Below are positions 1 through 6,181 of a stretch of DNA of 6,181 nucleotides, one piece after another; position 1 is the stretch's first letter, and every line of letters begins with the position of its first letter. The DNA comes from Methanocellales archaeon (GTDB taxonomy: Archaea > Halobacteriota > UBA148). The position numbers and the translations under genes are program-made. The notes beneath the pieces were generated by a model. The model was not told the origin of the DNA. It did not search any database and was given only the letters and a program-made list of their open reading frames with translations. The stretch is from contig JAAEEL010000035.1 in NCBI GenBank assembly GCA_013415795.1, forward strand, positions 1 to 6,181, in the 5' to 3' direction.

Positions 1-1
1 T

Positions 2-145
2 GAGTTGGCAGATAGAAAAGAGACACTTGATTTACGGCTCAAAAGCCTTGAAAGGCAGGAAAAAAGAATTCAAAAGAGATCCCAAGAATTGCAGGAGCAG
101 CTGCTACCATTGCTACGCAAAGAAGGTCCAAAGGGATCAGGTTGA
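2..145 (+). CDS. C-terminal end of an unidentified protein with a charged coiled-coil-like tail (partial, 5' end outside window)
   Basis: An open frame enters from the left edge and ends at a TGA at 143-145, giving 47 residues. The visible part is rich in Glu, Lys, Arg, Gln and Leu (for example LKSLERQEKRIQKRSQELQ). Leu and Ile spacing there suits an amphipathic helix or coiled coil, and it ends in a short Gly/Pro/Lys/Ser tail. There is no Cys, no membrane segment and no recognisable catalytic motif. It points towards the leuA-like gene and is separated from it by an AT-rich region with terminator-like repeats. That it is coding is supported by the absence of stops and by the helix-like composition, but 47 codons is a short run. 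I do not recognise the family, and coiled-coil tails of this kind occur in many unrelated proteins. Confidence 0.55.
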   Translation, partial: ELADRKETLDLRLKSLERQEKRIQKRSQELQEQLLPLLRKEGPKGSG

Positions 146-243
146 GGATTATATCCTGTAACATAATCTATAACCTAAAATGTCGGTTAAACCACTTTTC
201 AATCCTAATTTAACGCTATTTTTCATCAAAAATATTGTTTTTT

Positions 244-263
244 AAAATGTATAACATTTTTTT
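244..263 (+). terminator. Small hairpin followed by a T-run, candidate terminator for the rightward gene
   Basis: AAAATGT (244-250) and ACATTTT (254-260) are perfect 7-bp inverted arms around the loop ATA. The right arm runs into seven consecutive Ts (257-263). It sits about 100 bp after the stop of the rightward partial gene, in the gap between convergent genes. The stem is nearly all A/T and so weak, but archaeal termination depends mainly on U-tracts, and one is present here. The assignment is inferred from position and sequence. Confidence 0.4.
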
Positions 264-280
264 ATAAAAAAATTTTATAA
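262..280 (-). terminator. AT-only inverted repeat with U-tract, candidate terminator for the leuA-like gene
   Basis: TTATAAAA (262-269) and TTTTATAA (273-280) are perfect 8-bp arms around AAA. Read leftward, the seven As at 266-272 become a U7 tract beginning about 22 nt after the leuA-like stop. That stop is itself doubled as TAA TAG (297-292). A U-rich tract just after a stop is the usual form of an archaeal terminator. It directly abuts the opposite-strand hairpin at 244-263, so the pair could act as a bidirectional terminator. An AT-only palindrome can also arise by chance in such a rich stretch. Confidence 0.45.
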
Positions 281-294
281 TTTTAATACGACTA

Positions 295-1797
295 TTATCT
301 TTTTCTGAGCATCAATCTGTTTATCGCGCTTACCAATGCCTCAACGGAAGCCATTACAATATCTTCTCTGGCTGCTCGTGAGGTCACAATATTGCCTTTT
401 TCGTCCTCCACTCCGATGATCACCTCTGCCAGTGCATCAGAACCACCCGTTATAGCTTCTATCCTAAAGTCTCGTAGCTTTATCTTTTCATCCTTACCCA
501 AGATAGTTTGCACTGCACCAAGGGCAGCATCTACAGGTCCAACTCCGCTTTGAGCAACATTCTTTGGTTTTCCATGAACGACTGCTTTTATAGATGCTGT
601 TGGTGTGATCTTGTTTCCTGTCATGACCGATACCTCTTCTAACACGATTGCTTGCTCGCCTTTTGCAACCTCGCCCATGATTACCTCGGCAATAGTATAT
701 AGGTCTGCATCTGTCACCCGTTTCCCCTTGTCTCCGAGATCTTTTATCCTTTTCATTATCTCTGCCAGTTGTCCGTCTGTAGGCTCTAGGCCCGCAGTGT
801 TTAGCATTTGTTTTACAGCGTGCTTGCCAGCGTGTTTGCCTGCCACTATTCGGCGTATATGACCAACCATCTCGGGCGTCATCACGCCAGGCTCAAAGGT
901 ATCAGTCCTCATTAAAATGCCATGTGTATGTATCCCAGATTCATGTGAAAATGCATTATCTCCAACTATCGGCGTATTTGGGGGAATGCGGATTCCAGAC
1001 AACCTCTCTAACAATCTTGATGTCTCCACCAAATATTTCGTTTGAATATTCGTTTTCAATTTATGGATTGAGTGCAGGCTCATGACGGTTTCAGCAAGAT
1101 CTGCGTTTCCTGCCCTTTCACCAAGACTGTTTACGGCCACCTGTACCTGACTAGCACCCGCCTCTACCGCTGCCAGAGAATTCGCTACAGCCAGCCCAAA
1201 ATCGTTATGACAATGCACATCAATGGGAATTTTTACGACATCATAAATTTTTTTGACAAAATCTTTCATGGCAGAAGGACGCATTATGCCAACGGTATCC
1301 GGAACGTTGATCATATCTGCTCCTGCATTTTCGACTTCTTGGTAAACTCTAATCAAGTAATCAACTTTTGTTCTAGTTGCATCCATCGCTGAGAAAAGAC
1401 AGTCTACTCCCTGTCCTTTGACATACTCTACTGCATCTACGGCTAATCGCAATACCTCTTCTCTATTTTTCTCGATTGTGTACTGAATCTGGATATCAGA
1501 GGTTGGAATGAAGACGTGTACTAGGTCTACATTACAATCAAGACAAGCATCTATATCTGTTTTATTCACCCTTGCCAATCCGCATATTTTGGCATTTAAT
1601 CCTGCATCTACAATGCTCTTAACAGACTTCTTTTCGCCCTTTGAAGAAATAGGGAAACCTGCCTCGATTGTGTCAACTCCCAATTTGTCTAGTTGGCGAG
1701 CGACAAGTATTTTATCATCAGCTGTTAATGAAACACCAGGCGTTTGCTCTCCGTCTCTAAGTGTCGTATCAAATATCTGGATGTGTTTGAGCATCAT
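295..1797 (-). CDS. leuA: 2-isopropylmalate synthase / (R)-citramalate synthase family enzyme (LeuA/CimA)
   Basis: This is a full-length (500 aa) cytoplasmic enzyme of the DRE-TIM acyltransferase family. Such enzymes condense acetyl-CoA with a 2-oxoacid: 2-oxoisovalerate for LeuA (leucine), pyruvate for CimA (isoleucine), 2-oxoglutarate for AksA. Visible motifs, numbered from the ATG at 1797, are [13 protein letters not shown] near the N-terminus with the Arg14-Asp15 pair, INVPDTVG at about 163-170, the metal-binding HCHNDFG with His195 and His197, GERAGN at 226-231 and SGIHTHG at 287-293. Residues from about 386 to the end match the LeuA regulatory domain ([32 protein letters not shown]), so feedback inhibition by an amino acid is likely. 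The frame extends upstream to a TTG at 1809. I prefer the ATG at 1797 (or 1794) because of the TATA box position and because archaeal homologues start close to this point. Residue 138 is Met in SAMDATRT, where most relatives have Glu. Family is certain; the substrate (LeuA versus CimA, less likely AksA) is not settled. The leuA symbol is the best guess. Confidence 0.9.
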   Translation of the reverse strand: MMLKHIQIFDTTLRDGEQTPGVSLTADDKILVARQLDKLGVDTIEAGFPISSKGEKKSVKSIVDAGLNAKICGLARVNKTDIDACLDCNVDLVHVFIPTSDIQIQYTIEKNREEVLRLAVDAVEYVKGQGVDCLFSAMDATRTKVDYLIRVYQEVENAGADMINVPDTVGIMRPSAMKDFVKKIYDVVKIPIDVHCHNDFGLAVANSLAAVEAGASQVQVAVNSLGERAGNADLAETVMSLHSIHKLKTNIQTKYLVETSRLLERLSGIRIPPNTPIVGDNAFSHESGIHTHGILMRTDTFEPGVMTPEMVGHIRRIVAGKHAGKHAVKQMLNTAGLEPTDGQLAEIMKRIKDLGDKGKRVTDADLYTIAEVIMGEVAKGEQAIVLEEVSVMTGNKITPTASIKAVVHGKPKNVAQSGVGPVDAALGAVQTILGKDEKIKLRDFRIEAITGGSDALAEVIIGVEDEKGNIVTSRAAREDIVMASVEALVSAINRLMLRKR

Positions 1798-1823
1798 ATC
1801 TATATTCAATTGGATTGATGTAT

Positions 1824-1832
1824 CTTATAAAT
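1824..1832 (-). promoter_or_regulatory. TATA box of the leuA-like gene
   Basis: Read leftward the sequence is ATTTATAAG, a good archaeal TATA box. Archaeal transcription normally starts about 22-27 bp from the box centre, which here falls near 1801-1806. That lies downstream of the TTG at 1809 and just ahead of the ATGs at 1797 and 1794. This predicts a nearly leaderless mRNA, consistent with the lack of any GGAGG-like site ahead of the gene. The promoter is inferred from sequence only. Confidence 0.55.
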
Positions 1833-1840
1833 TTGTGGAT

Positions 1841-1851
1841 TAAAAATATAA
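1841..1851 (+). promoter_or_regulatory. TATA box of the universal stress protein gene
   Basis: TAAAAATATAA lies about 43 bp before the ATG at 1890. A start site about 25 bp beyond the box would fall near 1870-1875 and give a leader of 15-20 nt. A second AT-rich element, GTATAATTTTA at 1863-1873, would instead place the start almost on the ATG and give a leaderless message. Either fits. The box lies back to back with the leuA-like TATA box, about 20 bp between centres, so a regulator bound here could affect both genes. Confidence 0.4.
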
Positions 1852-1889
1852 ACACAGAAGACGTATAATTTTATTGGTTGCTGAAGCAG

Positions 1890-2297
1890 ATGAACAAAAT
1901 TCTAGTTGCATATGACGGATCAGAGGGCTCTAAAAAGGCCCTTAACCAGGCAGTAGAATTGGCAAAATGTACTTCATCCAGTATTACCATTCTGACGGTA
2001 GTGCCTTCTGCTACTCGAATGTTTGCTTTTGATGATCTACTTGTACCAGGGACTTTTAAGAGTAAAGCACTCAAGATGGTAAAGGAGGTAGCGAATCTTA
2101 TCCAAGGCATTTCGGTCACTAGCATCATACGAGAGGGTGACATAGCGGATGAAATTCTAAAAGCATCCGAAGATATAGGGTGTGACTTAATCGTGATCGG
2201 GAGCAGAGGGCTTGGCAAAGTCGACAGATTCTTGCTGGGTAGTGTAGCCGAAAAGGTTATGAAACACTCATCAAAATCCGTCTTGATGACGAGGTGA
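1890..2297 (+). CDS. Universal stress protein, UspA family, single domain
   Basis: A complete 135-residue single Usp domain, the normal length for the family. The N-terminus MNKILVAYDGSEGSKKAL is the typical first beta strand and ATP-contacting Asp loop. Near the C-terminus, GSRG (104-107) followed after nine residues by GS (117-118) fits the G-2X-G-9X-G-S/T nucleotide-binding motif, so this member probably binds ATP. It ends with SVLMTR, the usual last strand region. These proteins are small cytoplasmic dimers linked to stress survival; the exact task is rarely known. The frame also allows a TTG start at 1878, but the extra residues MLKQ are not family-like and the ATG at 1890 is preferred. 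No strong ribosome-binding site precedes it. It is divergent from the leuA-like gene and lies 52 bp upstream of mptA on the same strand, so the two may be cotranscribed. Confidence 0.93.
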   Translation: MNKILVAYDGSEGSKKALNQAVELAKCTSSSITILTVVPSATRMFAFDDLLVPGTFKSKALKMVKEVANLIQGISVTSIIREGDIADEILKASEDIGCDLIVIGSRGLGKVDRFLLGSVAEKVMKHSSKSVLMTR

Positions 2298-2310
2298 CTC
2301 ATATCTCAAT

Positions 2311-2342
2311 CCTTATTATTTTGTACAAATGATAAACTGAGG
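2311..2342 (+). promoter_or_regulatory. Possible weak promoter and ribosome-binding site of mptA
   Basis: The 52-bp gap after usp holds an AT-rich, TATA-like CCTTATTATTTTG at about 2311-2323. It also has CTGAGG at 2337-2342, whose GAGG could pair with the archaeal 16S rRNA 3' end and which lies 7 nt ahead of the ATG at 2350. The Shine-Dalgarno match supports that start. The TATA-like element is weak, and readthrough from usp is an equal possibility. Confidence 0.35.
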
Positions 2343-2349
2343 CTTTATC

Positions 2350-3276
2350 ATGCGTTTACCAGATATACAAGCAAACAGGCCAGAAGTCTTGATAAACCTG
2401 ACAAGGGTAGGCGTTACGGGAGTTAAAAAACTCGTAGAAGTCGCCCGAAAAGGAGAAAGACCGATCATACTCATCTCAACGTTTGACATCTTCGTTGATT
2501 TACCGCCCGATAGAAAGGGCGCCAATTTATCACGTAATTTTGAGGCGATTGATGAAGTGCTTGAGGAAGCGATTTCCTCGCCAGTATACGATATAGAGGA
2601 ACTCTGTGGTGTAATCGCACAAAATATCCTAAATAGGCATGAGTATGCATCACGTGCAGAGATAAAAATGAAGAGCGAATATATAATAAAACGAAAGACC
2701 CCCACCACAAATGTTGGGTGTCAAGAGGTCGTAGATATTTTTGCAGGTGCTATTACCACTCGTTCGGACAGTGAGACTAGAAAGACGGTCGGAGTAGAGG
2801 TGGTTGGGATGACTACATGTCCCTGCGTTCAAGAAATCATGCGTGAGAAGGCCCAAGATGAGATGAAGAAGTTGGACATCTCACCTGAGAAAATAAAATC
2901 ATTCCTTGGTAAAGTGCCGATGGCAACCCACAACCAACGAGGACGCGGTTTTATTTCCGTTGAAGTGTATGATAGCTATGAAGTTCGACTTGAGAGATTG
3001 ATGGATATCATCGAGAGTTCGATGAGTTCGCAAATATATGAATTGCTGAAGAGATCAGATGAAACATTCATAGTAGAAACTGCGCATAGAAACCCACGAT
3101 TTGTGGAGGATTGCGTCAGAATCATGGCACAAAAGGTCGTAAAAGAATTCAAGGATTTGCCGGATGATTCCCTCGTTACCATCAGGCAGACGAATGAGGA
3201 GAGCATCCATCAACATAATGCGTTCGCAGAGAGGATTGCAACATTGGGTGAACTCAGATCTGAGCTGTCTGTTTAA
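2350..3276 (+). CDS. mptA: GTP cyclohydrolase MptA (type IB, FolE2 family)
   Basis: A complete 308-residue protein of the archaeal MptA/FolE2 family. Characterised MptA is an Fe(II)-dependent enzyme that opens GTP to form 7,8-dihydroneopterin 2',3'-cyclic phosphate. This is the first step of tetrahydromethanopterin synthesis in methanogens; in other archaea the same family supplies the precursor of archaeosine in tRNA. Recognisable blocks are the N-terminal [30 protein letters not shown] at 153-162 (Cys157 and Cys159, with one Cys of this block a likely metal ligand), THNQRGRG at 193-200, [13 protein letters not shown] at 243-255 and [11 protein letters not shown] at 284-294. The length is normal and no key block is missing. 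The ATG at 2350 has a GAGG at good spacing and gives the typical RLPDIQ start. The gene follows usp on the same strand and converges on the helicase gene, sharing four bases with it. Methanopterin versus archaeosine as the main end use cannot be told from this window. Confidence 0.95.
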   Translation: MRLPDIQANRPEVLINLTRVGVTGVKKLVEVARKGERPIILISTFDIFVDLPPDRKGANLSRNFEAIDEVLEEAISSPVYDIEELCGVIAQNILNRHEYASRAEIKMKSEYIIKRKTPTTNVGCQEVVDIFAGAITTRSDSETRKTVGVEVVGMTTCPCVQEIMREKAQDEMKKLDISPEKIKSFLGKVPMATHNQRGRGFISVEVYDSYEVRLERLMDIIESSMSSQIYELLKRSDETFIVETAHRNPRFVEDCVRIMAQKVVKEFKDLPDDSLVTIRQTNEESIHQHNAFAERIATLGELRSELSV

Positions 3277-6071
3277 TCATGCCAGAATCTCTTGGTTTTA
3301 ACATAGTCTCTCTCTGCCTTCATAATATCTCTATAAAAATCATCTTCATCTCTTAATCTGCGGATAACCCTAGATGCACTCTTTGGACCCAGTCCTCTGC
3401 TTGCTAATGCGATGACTGCAGTTTTTCCGTGAGATAGGACTAGATTTGCATTCATATATACTCTCTGCACGCGTTTTTTGTCCTCTTTTGATCTGAACTT
3501 TTCAGGTCTCTTGGTGATTTTTATTTCTTCTCTCTCCCAGGGTTTTAGTGCGGCTATCATCCTCGAGTTACATAGCGGACATTCAGGTCTCTCTGGTACT
3601 CGTTTCACCCTGCTTTGAGAACTCCATTTTTTACAGCTTACACAGAAAAGTAGGACCCCATCGTTCATTATACGTTCCTTTAAAGCGAGTATGATCGATC
3701 TGTCTGCTTTTTCTGGAGATATAAGTTCCTTGCCGGATTCTCTACTTGCAAGTCCGATTGGGCTAATCCCAGATGTAACAAGCTCGATTTCACCAGAAAG
3801 CATCTTTTCTAGGATCTCTCTTGTTCTCGGAATATTCAACTTGTCTTGGAATATCTCCCTCATAGTGGCATCATATATGGGGGTGTCCATGAAAATGTCC
3901 AGCAGCTTGTCATCAACGAATCTGTAATCTGTGTCACGACTAAAAACTCCAAATTTTCTTGCTACATGAACCATTTTCCATTTGAACAGAGCGGTACTCT
4001 TAAGCGTAATCTCAATGATCGGCTCGATATACTCTGGCTTTATATCGAGAATAAGATCGCGCATCTGTCTTGCAGAAATTTTTCTTGGCAATTCTAGTTC
4101 AATTCTATATGGGTCGATTTCCATTGCAACACTACTTCCAAAGCGTGCAGTTAGCAATGATACGATAACTCTACCCAATGTCTCGTTCACCCTATGTCCA
4201 AAGCAGGTGTTAATTATGATTTGTCTGTCTTCACATTCGATAACCCCTCGAATATCCGTAGGAACTGGGTGTTTATCCTTAATTTGTTCTTTAACGAGAC
4301 TTATCATCTTTTCGGCGGTGCTGGGATCAGTAGGATAAGTCTCAATGATTTTCTTGGTGACATCTTCTTTACTTTCTAGCATTGACGCCACTCTGGCCCG
4401 TATACGTCCAACATCTTGCGCCACCCCATAGGGAACAGGAATTTCCTCTCCGAACCAGGAAGGGACCTCACCACCTGGATCTTCAACTGGCTCCACCTTT
4501 ATCTGATCTTCTGTCAGCTCAACGATACGCCACATATCTCCCTTCGTTATGAAAGTCGCTCCAAGGGTGGCAAAGTTGACCACAAATGCTTCATCTAAGG
4601 TCCCTACAAAGCGCCTACCAATGACATCATATATTTCGTAGCTTCTCTTGTCTGGGATCATAGATAGGTTCTCATAGAAATACTGTCGTGTTCTGCGATT
4701 TTGCCCTACGATATTCTCATCAAACCAGATGAGTCGTTGCTCTCTTAACTGTTGAATTATTTGAAGCAATAGTTCTCGTGTTGTTTTCCTGAAAGGATAT
4801 GACCTACATATTATAGAGAGAATTTTTTCAATGGATATGTCTCCAAATTGAAGTGCCATTCCACAAATTTGGTTTGCGATCGTATCGCCCGCATCATACA
4901 GTTCTATTGATTCAATTTCATCATCATAAGCTCTGCATACTATAGCCCATGACTCTGCAATATCATCTGGATGGGTTGCTATGATAGTTCCCTTTGATAT
5001 CTCACCTATCTTATGACCTGCCCTGCCTACCCTTTGCAATAATCGAGTCACCTGCTTTGGTGATGCGTATTGGATAACTTGATCGATTTTGCCTATGTCG
5101 ATACCAAGTTCCATCGAAGAGGTGCATATCAAAGCCTTCAGGTCACCACGCTTAAACGCATCCTCAGCATCAATTCTCATCTCTTTTGACAGAGAGCTAT
5201 GGTGCACGCCTATGTTAGCGCCAAGCAGACGAAATCTCGATCCAAGTGCTTCCGCTGACTGACGCGTGTTAACGAATATCAATGTGGACTTATGTCTATC
5301 AACAAGATCTAACATAACTCTTAGGTGGGCTACTATCTCCGGATCGGTCGTCATCCATTTGGACTTTTTTATATCCTCCTTCAATGCATTCGGACTTATA
5401 ACTTTGAAGTCGATCAATTTTGATATCGAAACATCGATGATTTTTGCGTCCCTTTTTGTTCCTACTAAGAATTTTGCAATATTCTCTGGGGAGCCAACCG
5501 TTGCAGACAGCCCTATTCGCTGAAATTCTCCTGAAACTTCGACCAGTCGCTCCAATCCAATTGACAGTTGTGCCCCTCTTTTGGAGCTAGCAATTTCATG
5601 AACCTCATCCACGATTACGTATGACACATCAGCTAGATTTTCACGTAGTCTTCTACCTGTTAGCATTGCCTGCAATGTCTCCGGTGTTGTGATCAGCATA
5701 TCTGGGGGATTTATCGATTGTTTCCTCCTCTCATATTTTGAGGTGTCTCCGTGCCGTACCGAAATTTCAATGCCAAACTTAGCTCCCCACCACTCCATTC
5801 TCTTGAGCATATCTCTGTTCAAAGCTCTGAGTGGAGTGATATATAAAGCAGAAATACCTTTACATTTTCCACTCCTCCGTAGAAGATGATGAAAAATCGG
5901 TAGCACAGCAGATTCCGTCTTACCAGAACCCGTGGGTGCGATTAGAAGGACATTATCACCCTTTATAACCAGAGGAATTATCCTCTCCTGAGGTTCAGTT
6001 GGAACTAAAAAAGATCTTTCTATAAGTGCCTCTTGAATTTTTGAGTCCAGATAATCAAATGCCGTCGTCAT
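3273..6071 (-). CDS. lhr: Lhr-type superfamily 2 ATP-dependent helicase with C-terminal zinc-binding module
   Basis: A complete 932-residue SF2 helicase. All core motifs are present: APTGSGKTE (Walker A, 45-53), TPLRAL (79-84), TTPETL (128-133), the DEVH box (155-158), SAT (189-191), LIFVNTR (264-270), TSSMELGID (317-325) and QRVGRAGH (346-353). HGDT at 107-110 and [15 protein letters not shown] at 162-176 are typical of Lhr proteins. Residues of about 380-780 fit the Lhr-core winged-helix and following domain, including [12 protein letters not shown] (538-549). Beyond it lies a probable zinc finger with Cys810, Cys813, Cys831 and Cys834, then a basic linker and a helical end with [16 protein letters not shown] (888-903), resembling a helix-hairpin-helix. 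Lhr enzymes translocate 3' to 5' on single-stranded nucleic acid and unwind DNA or RNA:DNA duplexes; roles in repair and RNA handling have been proposed. The ATG at 6071 is the only plausible start before an upstream in-frame stop. No ribosome-binding site precedes it, suggesting a leaderless or short-leader message. Assignment to a particular archaeal Lhr subgroup is open. Confidence 0.95.
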   Translation of the reverse strand: MTTAFDYLDSKIQEALIERSFLVPTEPQERIIPLVIKGDNVLLIAPTGSGKTESAVLPIFHHLLRRSGKCKGISALYITPLRALNRDMLKRMEWWGAKFGIEISVRHGDTSKYERRKQSINPPDMLITTPETLQAMLTGRRLRENLADVSYVIVDEVHEIASSKRGAQLSIGLERLVEVSGEFQRIGLSATVGSPENIAKFLVGTKRDAKIIDVSISKLIDFKVISPNALKEDIKKSKWMTTDPEIVAHLRVMLDLVDRHKSTLIFVNTRQSAEALGSRFRLLGANIGVHHSSLSKEMRIDAEDAFKRGDLKALICTSSMELGIDIGKIDQVIQYASPKQVTRLLQRVGRAGHKIGEISKGTIIATHPDDIAESWAIVCRAYDDEIESIELYDAGDTIANQICGMALQFGDISIEKILSIICRSYPFRKTTRELLLQIIQQLREQRLIWFDENIVGQNRRTRQYFYENLSMIPDKRSYEIYDVIGRRFVGTLDEAFVVNFATLGATFITKGDMWRIVELTEDQIKVEPVEDPGGEVPSWFGEEIPVPYGVAQDVGRIRARVASMLESKEDVTKKIIETYPTDPSTAEKMISLVKEQIKDKHPVPTDIRGVIECEDRQIIINTCFGHRVNETLGRVIVSLLTARFGSSVAMEIDPYRIELELPRKISARQMRDLILDIKPEYIEPIIEITLKSTALFKWKMVHVARKFGVFSRDTDYRFVDDKLLDIFMDTPIYDATMREIFQDKLNIPRTREILEKMLSGEIELVTSGISPIGLASRESGKELISPEKADRSIILALKERIMNDGVLLFCVSCKKWSSQSRVKRVPERPECPLCNSRMIAALKPWEREEIKITKRPEKFRSKEDKKRVQRVYMNANLVLSHGKTAVIALASRGLGPKSASRVIRRLRDEDDFYRDIMKAERDYVKTKRFWHD

Positions 6072-6103
6072 ATTTTTTTTGAAATGACATCATAATCATA
6101 ATG

Positions 6104-6117
6104 ATAAGTAAACTTAT
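6104..6117 (-). promoter_or_regulatory. Probable promoter of the helicase gene overlapping a small inverted repeat
   Basis: Read leftward, GTTTACTTAT is a loose TATA-like element about 35-40 bp ahead of the helicase ATG. A start site about 25 bp downstream would give a leader of roughly 12 nt, in keeping with the missing Shine-Dalgarno site. The same bases form a perfect inverted repeat, ATAAGT (6104-6109) and ACTTAT (6112-6117), separated by AA, so it could be a small operator. A TGAGGAG at 6128-6122 on this strand is too far from the ATG (about 50 nt) to serve it. The rest of the sequence to the window edge (6118-6181) shows no gene; a TTTAAAAA at its very end could be the start of a promoter outside the window. 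Confidence 0.3.
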
Positions 6118-6181
6118 TCTACTCCTCATTTATCTATAGAGTCGTTATGGGACATCAAGAATCTCAAATCAAGTTTAAAAA

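Noticed and set aside
145..189. Small inverted repeats AGGAT/ATCCT (145-157) and TAACC/GGTTA (171-189) after the partial gene
   Set aside because: Five-bp stems without a following T-run are expected by chance; no tRNA, small RNA or repeat family is recognisable.
605..1843. Several plus-strand open frames (85-111 codons) across the leuA-like gene
   Set aside because: They lie opposite a well-conserved enzyme gene, have no recognisable motifs and lack plausible start signals.
2291..2297. GAGGTGA, a near-perfect Shine-Dalgarno sequence at the end of usp
   Set aside because: It consists of the last Arg codon and stop of usp; the only following ATG (2329) runs into a stop after three codons, and mptA is too far away, so it is probably coincidental.
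1871..2302. 143-codon open frame on the minus strand across the usp gene
   Set aside because: It is an antisense shadow of usp, which has clear family motifs; the product resembles no family and is Ser/Ile/Leu-rich as such shadows are.
2316..3206. Minus-strand open frames opposite mptA
   Set aside because: They are shadows of a gene with intact family motifs along its whole length.
6030..6100. Short 14-codon frame starting ATG ATT ATG ATG on the minus strand and overlapping the helicase start
   Set aside because: It could be a small upstream frame, but it has no ribosome-binding site, begins near or ahead of the predicted transcript start and is too short to support.
6126..6179. Short open frame on the minus strand from the right edge to a TGA, a possible end of an upstream gene
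   Set aside because: Seventeen open codons in AT-rich DNA are not significant and the residues show no motif.
1..6181. CRISPR array, transposase, integrase, toxin-antitoxin or defence genes
   Set aside because: No spaced direct repeats, terminal inverted repeats or matching protein motifs were seen; a DExH helicase alone is not evidence of a defence system, and its Lhr signatures explain it.

Overview
The window looks like ordinary chromosomal DNA from a euryarchaeon, probably a methanogen or a relative such as a methanotrophic ANME lineage. Several things point this way. One gene encodes an archaeal MptA/FolE2-type GTP cyclohydrolase, the first step of methanopterin synthesis. Another encodes a large Lhr-type helicase with a zinc-binding tail. 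The intergenic regions carry archaeal-style TATA boxes and U-tract terminators. The LeuA-like enzyme most resembles, as far as I recall them, methanogen LeuA/CimA proteins of the Methanosarcina type. The lineage call rests on recalled family features, not on a search.

Layout from left to right: (1) the last 47 codons of a rightward gene ending in a charged coiled-coil-like tail (to 145); (2) an AT-rich convergent intergenic stretch with two adjacent small inverted repeats and U-tracts on both strands (146-294); (3) a leftward leuA/cimA-family gene (295-1797); (4) a short divergent promoter region of about 90 bp; (5) a rightward single-domain universal stress protein gene (1890-2297); (6) a rightward mptA gene (2350-3276), 52 bp further on; (7) a leftward lhr-like helicase gene (3273-6071), whose TAA stop overlaps the mptA TAA stop by four bases; (8) 110 bp of AT-rich upstream DNA holding the probable helicase promoter and a small inverted repeat, up to the window edge.

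The genes do not form a single pathway. They cover 2-oxoacid or branched-chain amino acid synthesis (LeuA/CimA family), an ATP-binding stress protein, pterin cofactor or modified-tRNA precursor synthesis (MptA), and nucleic-acid repair or RNA metabolism (Lhr). The usp-mptA pair could share a transcript; the other neighbours are divergent or convergent. I see no mobile element, CRISPR array, tRNA, rRNA or defence cassette, and no convincing undescribed system. The points most worth checking are a Met in place of a usually acidic active-site residue in the LeuA-like enzyme, the start codons of leuA and usp set against their TATA boxes, the overlapping convergent stops, and the C-terminal module of the helicase.
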